NCBI RefSeq assembly: GCF_017301335.1
Contig: NZ_CP071247.1
Coordinates: 1,984,001-2,048,000, forward strand
From: Marinobacter salinisoli
GTDB taxonomy: Bacteria > Pseudomonadota > Gammaproteobacteria > Pseudomonadales > Oleiphilaceae
Direction of reading: 5' to 3'
Length of the DNA: 64,000 bases
In this document: piece by piece, positions 1 to 8,953 of the stretch
How the letters are laid out: the number at the start of each line of letters is the position of its first letter
Position numbering within the stretch: the stretch's first letter is position 1
Notes under the pieces: model-generated
The model's input: the letters and a program-made list of their open reading frames with translations, nothing else
Told to the model about the DNA's origin: nothing
Database searches by the model: none
Made by a program: the position numbers and the translations under genes

Positions 1-1
1 C

Positions 2-184
2 GGCTCCCCCTGGCGTTACGATACCCACGTCCCGGTGATTTTTGCCGGCTATGGCTTGAAGCCCGCGACCATCAGCCGGGCGATCACACCCTACGACATT
101 GCGCCCACGCTTTCCGCTCTGATTGGCGCCAAACAGCCGTCCGGGGCGACGGGTGAAACACTGGCGGAAGTTCTGGGTCAGTAA
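2..184 (+). CDS. Alkaline-phosphatase-superfamily enzyme, C-terminal fragment
   Basis: The last 60 residues of a gene that begins before the window. The frame contains the stretch DTHVPVIFAGYG, followed by ITPYDIAPTLSALIGAKQPSG and a GETLAEVL tail. This is the usual C-terminus of PafA-like alkaline phosphatases and related sulfatase/phosphodiesterase family members, in which the His of the THVP motif is a metal ligand. Such enzymes are normally exported, but the signal peptide would lie outside the window. Substrate cannot be told from the fragment; a sulfatase-like or phosphonate hydrolase is the alternative. Confidence 0.7.
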   Translation, partial: GSPWRYDTHVPVIFAGYGLKPATISRAITPYDIAPTLSALIGAKQPSGATGETLAEVLGQ

Positions 185-232
185 AAAGAGCGAATTTCGG
201 TATTTAATGCACAGCGATCGGAGGGCACAACC

Positions 233-517
233 GTGCGGCATTTACTCTGTATCGTGATGGCGGCGGCGCTGACCATGGGGTTTGCCGCCGCCAGCGTCTA
301 TTACGACGACTGGACCCTGCTGCCCCGGGCCGGAGCGATCATCGTTGTCATGGGGCTTCTTGTGGAGTACTGGCCCCTGTTGCGAACCCCATCGGTCGAG
401 ACGGTGTCGCGGGAATTCCGGCAATCCATACACACCTCCACCCGGGTGACCATCTCTCTGACCTGTTACGGCACGATTATCTGGGCCTTTGGCGATCTGA
501 TCGGACAGCTGGTCTGA
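233..517 (+). CDS. Small membrane protein of unknown function
   Basis: A 94-residue protein starting at GTG, with a good ribosome site (GGAGGG at 220-225) eight bases upstream. I do not recognise the family. The N-terminal 25 residues are hydrophobic (a signal anchor or first helix), a second hydrophobic stretch (AGAIIVVMGLLVEYWPLL) follows at about 34-51, and a third lies at the C-terminus (SLTCYGTIIWAFGDLIGQL). That suggests three inner-membrane helices with a short soluble loop containing SRE and Thr-rich residues. It lies about 50 bases after the phosphatase fragment and may be co-transcribed with it. Confidence 0.6.
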   Translation: MRHLLCIVMAAALTMGFAAASVYYDDWTLLPRAGAIIVVMGLLVEYWPLLRTPSVETVSREFRQSIHTSTRVTISLTCYGTIIWAFGDLIGQLV

Positions 518-609
518 GAACCCAAAGGCTTATGGGGCTGTCAGGGGCCGTTGTAACGCACTGATCTACGGCGTAGGGTACTGGCATCACGAGGACTTCA
601 GGAGTCACC

Positions 610-1080
610 ATGGGAAATCGCAGAAAGCTTCTGGTCGTGGCCCATGCGCCTTCCCCGAATACGCTCAAACTCCGCGAGGCAGTAGAGCAAGGCGCTCGCC
701 ACCAAGACATTGAGAACGTCGATGTGACCGTTCTGGCCCCCCTTGATGCCGGACCGGAAGACGTGCTCGCTTGCGACGCCATTATTCTCGGAACGAGCGA
801 GAACCTGGGGTACATGAGTGGCGCGCTGAAAGACTTTTTCGACCGCAGCTATTACCCCTGTCTGGAGCAGACCCAGGCCCTGCCTTTTGCCTATTACATT
901 CGAGCCGGGCATGACGGAACCGGTACCCGTCGCGCTATAGAGAGTATCGCAACCGGATTGCGCTGGAAGCGGATGCAGGAGCCATTGATCTGTCGGGGCG
1001 AATATCGGGACGAGTTCGAAGACCAGTGCCGGGAACTGGGCCTGTACATGGCCGCCAGCCTGGACGCTGGCCTGATTTGA
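610..1080 (+). CDS. Flavodoxin-fold NAD(P)H oxidoreductase-like protein
   Basis: A 156-residue cytoplasmic protein. It opens with the beta-strand/phosphate-loop pattern of flavodoxin-fold proteins (KLLVVAHAPSPNTLKLREAV, residues 6-25) and carries the diagnostic stretch GTSENLGYMSGALKDFFDR (about 60-78), which in NADPH-dependent FMN reductases and flavodoxins holds the flavin ring. The family transfers electrons from NAD(P)H through FMN to quinones or other acceptors; the acceptor here is unknown. ATG is preceded by an AGGAG-like site (598-602). The gene stands between a membrane protein and a convergent PilZ gene, so context gives no pathway. Confidence 0.7.
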   Translation: MGNRRKLLVVAHAPSPNTLKLREAVEQGARHQDIENVDVTVLAPLDAGPEDVLACDAIILGTSENLGYMSGALKDFFDRSYYPCLEQTQALPFAYYIRAGHDGTGTRRAIESIATGLRWKRMQEPLICRGEYRDEFEDQCRELGLYMAASLDAGLI

Positions 1081-1087
1081 TCGTCAA

Positions 1088-1465
1088 TCAACTGGCGTAG
1101 CGGTTATAGAACGCTTCGATCCGGGACAGGGCGTTGTCGACCGCCCGGGAATAGCTCTTCTGCTCAAGGCAGTAGCTGAATTGCAGGCTTAACCGGTAGC
1201 CGGTCTGGAAGCGCTGGCACCGTACAACCCTGGCAGAAACGCGGGACTCGTTGATGTATTTGCCGTCAAAATCGAGGCTTAAGCGAACACCCGCGTCAAT
1301 GGGCCGAGGGCAGAGGACGGCCATGCCGTAGCGATTCAGATCCAGGCAGGTAACGGCCGTCGGCGCTTTGCTTCGGCCGAAAAAACTCCGTTCGCGCAGC
1401 TGAACTTTCAGGCAGGATGCCGGATAGCGCTGCTTGATTCTGCGATCCTTGGTGTCCTTGGTCAT
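1088..1465 (-). CDS. PilZ-domain protein
   Basis: A 125-residue protein when started at the ATG at 1465, where PilZ-like sequence begins; the open frame extends to 1720, but that extension would overlap the divergent protease start. Two PilZ hallmarks are visible: an arginine-rich N-terminal segment (DRRIKQRYPA, matching RxxxR) and a D-L-N-R-Y-G-M stretch resembling the (D/N)xSxxG motif, with Asn in place of Ser. PilZ domains bind cyclic di-GMP and act on motility, exopolysaccharide or adhesion; whether this one binds is uncertain because the second motif is imperfect. The C-terminus is helical. Divergent from the Lon-like gene, sharing about 245 bases of upstream DNA. Confidence 0.75.
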   Translation of the reverse strand: MTKDTKDRRIKQRYPASCLKVQLRERSFFGRSKAPTAVTCLDLNRYGMAVLCPRPIDAGVRLSLDFDGKYINESRVSARVVRCQRFQTGYRLSLQFSYCLEQKSYSRAVDNALSRIEAFYNRYAS

Positions 1466-1710
1466 CACGGCGATTCCATTGCTCGTTGTTGTTCTCACCG
1501 GCAGGAGCCCTCCCGGAGTTGAAACGGAGACCGAAATCAAAGTGTAGATCTGGAACATTTGTCTGAAAATGCGTCTTGCTGAAAGTGTGAAACACTTGTC
1601 ATTTATGATGAGCAGGCTAACCAAGCCTGAATTACCCGGCCACACGCGACACAAGCCGTTGCAGACTCTACAATGTCCGGCCAAAGCGACAAACGTTACA
1701 GGATCAAACC

Positions 1711-4119
1711 TTGAAGTCATTGCCCCTGCACCAGCTGTATAAAGCCTGCGTTCTCAAAGACCTGCCTTTCAAAACCACCCGGCAGTTAGAGCCGTTGTCC
1801 GAGATTGTCGGGCAGAACCGTGCTCAGGAGGCGGTGCGATTCGCTCTTGCGATGCCGCAAGGCGGATACAACGTCTACGCGGTCGGACGGAACGGGTTGG
1901 GTAAGCGCACAATGATGCTGCGCTATCTCGAGCACCACGTCGACACCGACCAGATGGCTCATGACTGGTGCTATGTGGCTAACTTTGAAGACCCCAGGGT
2001 TCCGCGCCTGCTCAAGCTGCCCGCCGGCAAGGGCGCTCAACTCAGGCAGGACATGGAAAAGTTGATGAGCCGGCTGGTCAAGGTGATTCCGCAAACCTTT
2101 GACAGCGACAGCTTTCTCGAACGCTCGGAACAGCTCAAAAACGAGCTGGCCAAGAAGCAGGAAGACGAACTGGAAAAGATCGCCGCCCAGGCCAAACGCA
2201 AGAAAGTCAGCCTGACGGTGACGACGCCCGGCGGGTACCGTCTGGTGGCGATGAACGGTGATGAGCCCCATACCGCGGAAAGCTTTCAGGCGCTGACCGA
2301 CGAGCAGCGTGCCAAGTTCGAAGACGACATCAACAACCTGGAAAAGAAGCTCCGTCAGTGCCTGCGGAAATTGGCGGACTGGGAACAGGAGTACGCCGAC
2401 AAGTACCAGGCGCTGAATAAGGAAACCCTGGAAAGTGTTTCCGGGCACCAGATTGATGAGCTGATTGAAAAATACCGTGATCTCCCGGATGTTGGTGCCT
2501 TTTTCGAATCCGTTCGGGAAGATTTGGTCGAAAACCTCGATGTTTTTCTCGACGAGAACGACGAGCAGGCGGCCATCGCCTACGCATCGCTCGACAAGAA
2601 AATGCCCCGGCGCTATCTGATCAACCTGCTGGTGCATCAGAAGACCAACGAAGTGCCTGTGGTGGTGGAGGACAATCCTAACTACCACAACCTGTTCGGT
2701 TACGTGGAGAACGTGACCTACAAAGGCACGGTGTTTACCGATTACTCGTTGATTCGTCCCGGCAGCCTGCACCGGGCCAACGGCGGCTACCTGCTGATGG
2801 ATGCCATTAAGGTACTTGAGCAGCCTTATGTCTGGGACGGGCTCAAGCGGGCCCTGCGCTCCCGTTCCCTGCAGATCAACTCCCTTGAGCGTGAGATGAC
2901 CCTGTCGGGCACCATCTCGATTGAGCCCGAGGCGGTGCCCCTGGATGTCAAAATTGTTCTGTTCGGTGACCGGGAAACCTGGATGCTGTTGCAGGAATAC
3001 GATTCTGAGTTCTCCGAGTTGTTCCGGGTGACGGCGGATTTTGAAAACGAAATGCACCGCTCCGATGAGAGCCAGCTGCTGTACTCAAAGTTCATTGCCA
3101 GCCTGGTGAGTGAGAAAAAACTGTTGCACTGCAACAACAAGGCCGTGGCCCGGGTGATCGAATACAGTGCCCGGGTCGCCGAGCACCAGGACCGGCTCTC
3201 GCTGCATGCGGCCGATATCGCCAACCTGTTGCGGGAGTCTGATTTCTGGGCGCGCCAGGCCGGCGCGAAGCTGATCGGTGACCAGCATGTGGAACAGGCG
3301 CTGGAAAGTGCCCGTTACCGCAGCAGCCGGATCCGCGATCAGCTTTACGATTCGATCCGGGATGGGTCGACGCTGGTGGATACCGCCGGAACCCGCATTG
3401 GGCAGGTCAATGCGCTGTCGGTGCTGTCCACCGGAGGTTTCGAATTTGGCCTGCCAAACCGTATCACTGCAACCTGCTACTATGGAGATGGGGCAGTGAT
3501 GGATATTGAGCGGGATGCAAAGCTGGGTGGTAACATCCATTCCAAGGGGGTGATGATACTCACTTCCTGGCTGGCGTCGCATTTTGCCGTTAATGATCCT
3601 ATGCATCTCTCGGCAAGTATCACCTTTGAGCAGAACTATGGTGAGGTCGATGGCGACAGCGCCTCGATGGCTGAATTGTGTGCCCTGATCTCCTCGCTGG
3701 CGGGTATTCCGGTCAGGCAGGATCTGGCGATGACCGGCTCCGTAAACCAGTTTGGTGATGTCCAGCCCATCGGCGGTGTGAACGAGAAAGTGGAAGGCTT
3801 TTTCGCCACCTGTGAGTTAAAAGGCGGGCTCACCGGTACGCAGGGCGTCATTGTTCCGCACAGTAACGTGCAGAATCTCATGCTGGATCGCGAGGTGGTG
3901 CAGGCGGTTCGCGAAGGGAAGTTTGTGGTGTATGCGGTCAGCCATCTGGAGGAGGCCGTTAGCCTGATGCTCGGCAAACCGGCGGGTAAGGCCGACGAGA
4001 ACGGGCGGTATCCGAAACAGAGTGTGTTTGGCATCATTCAGCAGCGGCTGGAAAAAATGCGCGAACATGAACGGCAGGAAAACGCCCGTGATGAACACAA
4101 GGATCCCTCTATTCATTGA
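1711..4119 (+). CDS. LonB-like ATP-dependent protease (AAA_32 + Lon protease domain)
   Basis: An 802-residue protein with a TTG start preceded by AGGATC (about 1700). The N-terminal third has the atypical AAA region of this family, with a GRNGLGKRTMMLR P-loop (about 58-70). A long charged helical insertion (about 110-230) separates it from the rest of the AAA core. The C-terminal Lon peptidase domain carries the Ser-Lys dyad: Ser650 in DGDSASMAE and Lys693 in GGVNEKVEGF, 43 residues apart as in classical Lon. The family degrades damaged or specific regulatory proteins in the cytoplasm or at the inner membrane. Distinct from the housekeeping Lon, which is not in the window. The response regulator follows 38 bases downstream on the same strand. 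Confidence 0.88.
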   Translation: MKSLPLHQLYKACVLKDLPFKTTRQLEPLSEIVGQNRAQEAVRFALAMPQGGYNVYAVGRNGLGKRTMMLRYLEHHVDTDQMAHDWCYVANFEDPRVPRLLKLPAGKGAQLRQDMEKLMSRLVKVIPQTFDSDSFLERSEQLKNELAKKQEDELEKIAAQAKRKKVSLTVTTPGGYRLVAMNGDEPHTAESFQALTDEQRAKFEDDINNLEKKLRQCLRKLADWEQEYADKYQALNKETLESVSGHQIDELIEKYRDLPDVGAFFESVREDLVENLDVFLDENDEQAAIAYASLDKKMPRRYLINLLVHQKTNEVPVVVEDNPNYHNLFGYVENVTYKGTVFTDYSLIRPGSLHRANGGYLLMDAIKVLEQPYVWDGLKRALRSRSLQINSLEREMTLSGTISIEPEAVPLDVKIVLFGDRETWMLLQEYDSEFSELFRVTADFENEMHRSDESQLLYSKFIASLVSEKKLLHCNNKAVARVIEYSARVAEHQDRLSLHAADIANLLRESDFWARQAGAKLIGDQHVEQALESARYRSSRIRDQLYDSIRDGSTLVDTAGTRIGQVNALSVLSTGGFEFGLPNRITATCYYGDGAVMDIERDAKLGGNIHSKGVMILTSWLASHFAVNDPMHLSASITFEQNYGEVDGDSASMAELCALISSLAGIPVRQDLAMTGSVNQFGDVQPIGGVNEKVEGFFATCELKGGLTGTQGVIVPHSNVQNLMLDREVVQAVREGKFVVYAVSHLEEAVSLMLGKPAGKADENGRYPKQSVFGIIQQRLEKMREHERQENARDEHKDPSIH

Positions 4120-4157
4120 GGGACCCAATAAAAAAAGGGACAGGAGAGATCACACAG

Positions 4158-4784
4158 ATGACTGATATCCAGCAGACGGTATACGTAGTAGAGGACGATG
4201 AAGCGGTTCGTGATTCACTGGAGCTGCTGCTGAAATCCGACGGAAAATCGGTAGAAACCTTCGAGAATGCGACCGCATTTCTCAAAGAGTACTCCGACAA
4301 AATGGCCGGGTGTATCGTGCTGGATATTCGTATGCCAGGCATGGATGGTATGGAGCTTCAGAAAAAGCTTAACGACAAGCACTCCATACTGCCCATTATC
4401 TTTGTGACCGGACACGGCGATGTGCCCATGGCGGTGGATGCCATGAAAGAGGGCGCGGTGGACTTCATCCAGAAGCCCTACCGGGAGGAAGCTCTGCTGG
4501 AAAAGATTGAGGCAGCACTGGCGCAGGATCGCGAGCAGCGCAAATCCCTCGACGAAAAACAGGAAATCATCCGCCGGATCAAAACCCTCACGCCGCGTGA
4601 GCACGAGATCATGGATCGAATGATCGCCGGTCAGGCGAACAAGGTTATTGCCATTGAGCTGGAAATCAGTCAGCGCACGGTTGAGATTCACCGTTCCCGT
4701 GTGATGCACAAAATGGGGACTCATTCGCTAGCGCATTTGGTTCGTATGGTATTGTCCGTAAAGGACCTTATCGACGCGCGGTAA
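4158..4784 (+). CDS. FixJ-type response regulator (REC + LuxR HTH)
   Basis: A 208-residue DNA-binding response regulator. The REC domain (1-120) has the acidic pair Asp13-Asp14, phospho-acceptor Asp56 (CIVLDIRMPGMDG) and Lys106 (FIQKPYRE). The C-terminal LuxR-type HTH (about 144-200) contains TPREHEIMDRMIAG and SQRTVEIHRSRVMHKM. The ATG at 4158 was chosen over an upstream in-frame start at 4116 because it follows AGGAGA (4142-4147) and the REC domain begins a few residues later. The partner is probably the kinase gene 47 bases downstream. FixJ proteins respond to oxygen or redox in rhizobia; the input here is unknown. Confidence 0.9.
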   Translation: MTDIQQTVYVVEDDEAVRDSLELLLKSDGKSVETFENATAFLKEYSDKMAGCIVLDIRMPGMDGMELQKKLNDKHSILPIIFVTGHGDVPMAVDAMKEGAVDFIQKPYREEALLEKIEAALAQDREQRKSLDEKQEIIRRIKTLTPREHEIMDRMIAGQANKVIAIELEISQRTVEIHRSRVMHKMGTHSLAHLVRMVLSVKDLIDAR

Positions 4785-4831
4785 TGTTGCCGTCATGATA
4801 CGGAGACGTTTCTAATCCGGCCCCCGTTAAT

Positions 4832-6406
4832 ATGACTGAATCTGACAGTGCGAACTCGGAGATCACGGTTCTGTTGGTGGACGACAACCCACAGAACCTC
4901 AAAGTTCTCTATGAGACCCTGAAAGACAAAGGCTATCGCCTGCTAATCGCCAATGAAGGCGAGAAAGCTCTGGATCTCGCGCACCGCCACCATCCGGAAG
5001 TCATTCTGCTGGACATCATGATGCCGGAAATGGACGGCTATGAGGTGTGTCAGCGCCTGAAAGCCAATCCGGAAACCGCCGACTGTGCCGTCGTGTTCCT
5101 TTCTGCCCTTGATGATCTGCAAGCCAAGGTAAAAGGCTTCTCGCTGGGAGGGGCCGATTACATCTCCAAGCCGTTCCAGTCTCTGGAAGTCATTGCCCGG
5201 GTGAAAACCCACGCCCAGGTCATCCGGCTTGAGCGCCAGCTCCAGGCCCGCAATCGTGAACTCCAGAGTGATCAGACCCGCATACTGAACTCAATCAGTG
5301 AGGGCATTTATGGTCTGGATGAGCGCGGTAATATCGAATTCGTAAACCCGGCCGCAGCACTGATTGTCCGCAGTTCGGTAGATGAGCTGATCGGGCGGAA
5401 CTTCTTCGAGCTACATTTCCCGGATGCATCCGAGGCTGCAGACCTTCCCGTGCACGCTACCTGCCAACAGGGTGTGGCAGAAAATCAGCGCAACATTCCT
5501 ATGTCCCGGGCTGATGGCACCAGCTTCCCGGCGGAATATCGCGCTACCCCGAAGCTGGACAATGAAGAATTGCATGGGGCTGTGGTGGTGTTCCGGGATA
5601 TCACTGCGGACCTCGAAAACGAAGCCGCGCTGGAAGAAGCCCAGGCGCTGGTGCAGGAGCAGCGGGACCAGTTGGCTCATACCTCGCGGTTAACCACCAT
5701 GGGGGAAATGGCGGCCGGATTCGCCCATGAGGTGAACCAGCCTCTGACCGCCATCACTAACTACGCTCGTGTCGCGAAGCGCATCATGAGCAAGCAGGAT
5801 GCGCCGGACATCACTCTGCTGGGCGAAACGATGGACAAGATCGAGGCGCAGTCGCACCGGGCAAGCGAGATTATTCGTCGTATCCGACGGTTCGTGAAAA
5901 AGCCTGCGACGGGCAAGGAAGTGCTCTCCGTGCCGGCGTTGCTTGAGGACACCCGGCAGTTTGCCGAAGTTGACATGCGAAATAATGAAGGTGGCATTGA
6001 GCTGCTGTTGCCGGAGTCTCTGCCGGACGTCATGGCGGACCCCGTTCAGGTCCAGCAGGTGGCGCTTAACCTGATCCGTAACGCCCTTGAGGCGACCCGA
6101 AGTGCCGATGTGGCCGAGCCTGTGAAAGTCAGCGCCAGCCTGGATGGAGCCGGTACTGTGCGGGTTCAGGTGCGGGATCACGGAGTCGGCTTGCCACCGG
6201 ATGCCGAGGACAATCTTTTTCTGCCGTTCTACACCACAAAGTCCGATGGCATGGGTATTGGTCTGGCAACCTGTCGGTCCCTGATTCAGGCCCAGGGCGG
6301 TGATATCGGATTCGATCGCCCGGAAGACGGCGGTGCCTGTTTTTACTTCACGCTTCCTGTAGCAGGCGAGGGCACTGGTAGCGCGGCCGCAGACGGCGCG
6401 CGTTAA
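4832..6406 (+). CDS. Sensor histidine kinase with N-terminal receiver (REC-PAS-HisKA-HATPase)
   Basis: A 524-residue soluble kinase with no membrane segment. Order: receiver domain (11-125, phospho-acceptor Asp61 in LLDIMMPEMDGYE), PAS domain (about 149-258), short coiled coil, HisKA domain with phospho-acceptor His299 (GFAHEVNQPLTAI), then HATPase with N box (NLIRNALEA), G1 (VRDHGVGLPP) and G2 (GMGIGLATC). The HEVNQPL type of H box belongs to the FixL/DctB group. No Shine-Dalgarno sequence lies close to the ATG; the nearest GGAG is about 25 bases away, so translation may be coupled to the upstream regulator. The N-terminal receiver suggests that a second kinase feeds into this one. Confidence 0.9.
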   Translation: MTESDSANSEITVLLVDDNPQNLKVLYETLKDKGYRLLIANEGEKALDLAHRHHPEVILLDIMMPEMDGYEVCQRLKANPETADCAVVFLSALDDLQAKVKGFSLGGADYISKPFQSLEVIARVKTHAQVIRLERQLQARNRELQSDQTRILNSISEGIYGLDERGNIEFVNPAAALIVRSSVDELIGRNFFELHFPDASEAADLPVHATCQQGVAENQRNIPMSRADGTSFPAEYRATPKLDNEELHGAVVVFRDITADLENEAALEEAQALVQEQRDQLAHTSRLTTMGEMAAGFAHEVNQPLTAITNYARVAKRIMSKQDAPDITLLGETMDKIEAQSHRASEIIRRIRRFVKKPATGKEVLSVPALLEDTRQFAEVDMRNNEGGIELLLPESLPDVMADPVQVQQVALNLIRNALEATRSADVAEPVKVSASLDGAGTVRVQVRDHGVGLPPDAEDNLFLPFYTTKSDGMGIGLATCRSLIQAQGGDIGFDRPEDGGACFYFTLPVAGEGTGSAAADGAR

Positions 6407-6423
6407 GGCTGCCCTTCACAGCC

Positions 6424-7308
6424 TCAGGCCTGCAGCCATTCGATGCTCCCGCTCAGGTGCGGAGCGTCGCCTTTCTCGTTTACCAGCTGAAATGGCCATT
6501 CCGAAGGGCCGGCTTGCCATTGGAGTTGTGCCTGCCCCGGTAAGAACAGCGGTTTCTTGAAGTGGCAGTTCACCCGTACCGGACCCTCTTTCCAGCCTTC
6601 CTGACTTTGAAGCGTTGCCAGCACCCTGGCCTTGCTCCACATGCCGTGGGCGATGGCCCGCGGGAATCCAAAGGCTTTTGCGGTCATGGCGTACAGATGT
6701 ATCGGGTTGCTGTCGCTCGATACCCGGGCGTATTGCCGTCCAGTATCCGCCGGTGCGTTGATTGTCTGCTGATGCGGGTAATCTGGCATTTCGGGGGGGT
6801 GGCGAGTGGATGAGGCTTTGCGCGAGTCCTGGTTCGCAATCCGGAACAGGAGTGTGCTGCACTCCTCCCACACCTTGTCACCGCAGGCGATGGCCTCAGT
6901 GAGCAATTCAAATTCGATACCGCGGCTGGTTCTGCTCTGTTCGCCGAGGCAGACACGCAGATCCAGGGGCTCTCCGGTTCCGATTGCCCGGTGCTGAGTA
7001 ATGCTGTTGCGCAGGTGAACCAAGCCCAGCAGGGGAAGCGGAAATTCCTTTTCCGTCAGCACCTTCATCTGCAGCGGAAAGGCCATGACGTGAGGCCAGG
7101 TGATCGGCAGATTCAGGCTCGGGGCGAAACCGCAAACTCGGGCATAGCGGGTGAGGTTGTAGCCCGCGCTGCGTGCGCCGACCAGCGAGGCGGACAGCCG
7201 GGGCAGTTGAATGTCACTGCTGGGAGCACTGCGGCCCGGCCTCAGGGCCCTGGTGTAGAGGGGCAGGAGGCCGGGCGAGGTGAACTGGTAAGTGCGGGTA
7301 TCAGGCAT
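6424..7308 (-). CDS. MaoC-family (hot-dog) acyl-CoA hydratase-like protein
   Basis: The C-terminal half holds the hydratase-2 signature: SSDSNPIHLYAMTAKAFGF followed by AIAHGMWSKA, with the Asp/His pair (D..N-P-I-H) that activates water in R-specific enoyl-CoA hydratases. The N-terminal half is a second, degenerate hot-dog fold, as in double-hot-dog MaoC proteins (about 290 aa). The ATG at 7308 is preferred because a GGAG (7318-7321 on the reverse strand) lies nine bases upstream; alternatives are ATG 7314 and TTG 7341. Likely acts on acyl-CoA or acyl-ACP in fatty-acid or polyhydroxyalkanoate metabolism. Divergent from an AraC regulator, which may control it. Confidence 0.82.
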   Translation of the reverse strand: MPDTRTYQFTSPGLLPLYTRALRPGRSAPSSDIQLPRLSASLVGARSAGYNLTRYARVCGFAPSLNLPITWPHVMAFPLQMKVLTEKEFPLPLLGLVHLRNSITQHRAIGTGEPLDLRVCLGEQSRTSRGIEFELLTEAIACGDKVWEECSTLLFRIANQDSRKASSTRHPPEMPDYPHQQTINAPADTGRQYARVSSDSNPIHLYAMTAKAFGFPRAIAHGMWSKARVLATLQSQEGWKEGPVRVNCHFKKPLFLPGQAQLQWQAGPSEWPFQLVNEKGDAPHLSGSIEWLQA

Positions 7309-7564
7309 GGCCATGTTCTCCGGGTTGCGGGTTTTCTCCAAACTGTGCGGGCTGTGCTGACCACTCAGTACCGGTCGTGTTGTTATTCTGGTACAACTGT
7401 GCGTCTGTGGCCTGATATGCTCTAATATCGGGCGTGAGTCCTGAAAGCTTCAAAGCAAATGACCTTCAGTCTGGCAAAGGTTGTCAGGCCGAGCATTGAC
7501 TTGGCGTGCCCCGGCATAGGTCTGTCGGGTCAAAGTGGAATTAAACAAAAAAAAGCGGGATCTT

Positions 7565-8596
7565 ATGCAGGAACTTCGTGACGCAGGAGTGATGTTGCGC
7601 CTGATTTACGAGGCGATGAAAAAGCACGGTGTGGATACCGATGCGATTTTCACACGCCTGGGCGTGGACGAAAATTATGTTTATACCGAGCATTTGCGTA
7701 CCCCCCACAGCGCGCAGCTCTACTTCTGGCAGGTGGTTGAGGACGTGTCTGGCGATCCCGACATCGGTCTTCACCTCGGTCAGCGATTGCCGGCCTACAA
7801 AGGCCAGGTGCTCGAGTATCTTTTCCTGAGTAGCCCCAATTTTGGCGAGGGATTGCGTCGGGCCCAGAACTATCAACGCCTGTTAAGTGACGCGGCAAAA
7901 ACTGACTTCTTTATTGAGGGTGAAAACGCCTGCATGGTGCTGGACACAGCCTCGGAAGATGTCCGGCGTCTGAAACACTTCAACGAATGCTTCGTTCTGG
8001 GGCTGATCACCTTCTTCCGCTCCATCACCGACGGTTCCTTCCAGCCCTCGCGCGTTGAGTTTGAACACGACCGGGATGAACGTCAGGACCACGTCGCCGA
8101 AGTACTCGGTTGTGAGGTGACGTTTGGCGCCCCGGAAAATCGCCTGTATTTCCCGGCCAGTGCGCTGGCCCATCCGTCGCCCCATGCTGAGCCGGAGCTT
8201 CTGGACCTGCACGAGCGCTTTGCCAGCGAGCAGGTGGCCCGTCTGGAGAAGAAAGATATTGTCGGGCAGGTGGAGCGCATTGTTGCGGAGCTGCTCGATA
8301 GCGGTGAGGTGACGCTCGATGCGGTCGCGGAGCGCTTGGGTATCAAGGCCCGGACCCTGCGCACCCGGCTGACCGAAGCAGAAACCAGCTTCAACCAGGT
8401 GTTGGCGGAGTTTCGCTACCGGCTTGCGCGACAGCTGCTGGCGACTACCGACGAGTCCATTGACGAGATTGTCTACCTGACCGGATTTTCCGAGCCCAGC
8501 ACCTTCTATCGTGCGTTCAAGCGGTGGTCAAACATGACACCGATCGAGTACCGTAAAACCGCGCAGGGGAAAGACGCGCTGGTAGATGCCATGTAA
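7565..8596 (+). CDS. AraC-family transcriptional regulator (OruR/MmoR type)
   Basis: A 343-residue regulator when started at ATG 7565, which follows a GCGGGAT site; GTG 7535 in the same frame is possible and would add ten lysine-rich residues. The N-terminal 200 residues match the arabinose-binding-like effector domain of the OruR/MmoR group (GLHLGQRLPAYKGQVLEYLFLSSPNFGEGLR), and the C-terminus is a double HTH (LDAVAERLGIKARTLRTRL; IVYLTGFSEPSTFYRAFKRWSNMTPIEYRK). Members usually activate adjacent catabolic genes in response to a small molecule. The divergent MaoC gene is the obvious local target, by inference only. Confidence 0.88.
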   Translation: MQELRDAGVMLRLIYEAMKKHGVDTDAIFTRLGVDENYVYTEHLRTPHSAQLYFWQVVEDVSGDPDIGLHLGQRLPAYKGQVLEYLFLSSPNFGEGLRRAQNYQRLLSDAAKTDFFIEGENACMVLDTASEDVRRLKHFNECFVLGLITFFRSITDGSFQPSRVEFEHDRDERQDHVAEVLGCEVTFGAPENRLYFPASALAHPSPHAEPELLDLHERFASEQVARLEKKDIVGQVERIVAELLDSGEVTLDAVAERLGIKARTLRTRLTEAETSFNQVLAEFRYRLARQLLATTDESIDEIVYLTGFSEPSTFYRAFKRWSNMTPIEYRKTAQGKDALVDAM

Positions 8597-8642
8597 CAAC
8601 ACGGCCGCAAACAGCGCGTGAGAATTTTTTTCTGGAAAAGCG

Positions 8643-8670
8643 TTGACATAATTAAGGGCGTCTTTATAAT
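8643..8670 (+). promoter_or_regulatory. Sigma-70 promoter of tRNA-Asp
   Basis: A perfect -35 box TTGACA (8643-8648) and perfect -10 box TATAAT (8665-8670), 16 bases apart. They are followed by a GC-rich discriminator (GCGCCC), as in stable-RNA promoters under stringent control. The tRNA begins about 72 bases downstream, leaving a 5' leader for RNase P processing. Confidence 0.9.
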
Positions 8671-8742
8671 GCGCCCTCGTTGTCACCGAGCACTCTCGCC
8701 CGAGATTGCAGGCCCGGACAGGGGCACGGTGGTGATCAACGC

Positions 8743-8819
8743 GGAGCGGTAGTTCAGTTGGTTAGAATACCGGCCTGTCACGCCGGGGGTCGCGGGTTCG
8801 AGTCCCGTCCGCTCCGCCA
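8743..8819 (+). tRNA. tRNA-Asp (GTC)
   Basis: A complete 77-nt cloverleaf with encoded CCA. The acceptor stem GGAGCGG pairs with CCGCTCC, the D arm is TTCAGTTGGTTAGAA, the anticodon GTC lies at 8777-8779 in loop CTGTCAC, and the T arm contains GGTTCGAGTCC. A T-rich stretch follows immediately and may end transcription. Confidence 0.97.
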
Positions 8820-8953
8820 TTTTTACTTCCCGAATTTCTTTTCTTGCTCAATTGGCCCAGGTCAATTTTTCTTGAGCATTTCCTCAAAACGTCACGCTAT
8901 CGTCATGATCTTTGTCTAGACTTTCCTGTGTACAAAGCGTCAGGAGACAAGGC

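Noticed and set aside
1466..1720. N-terminal extension of the PilZ protein to 210 residues
   Set aside because: The extra residues do not resemble a domain and overlap the start of the divergent protease gene.
1786..3057. Long minus-strand open frame of 423 codons inside the LonB-like gene
   Set aside because: Antisense shadow of a well-supported protease gene; the product is low in recognisable motifs and rich in His/Gln/Val as expected of a reverse frame.
8710..8919. Open frame reading through tRNA-Asp
   Set aside because: Spans the tRNA gene itself, with no ribosome site.
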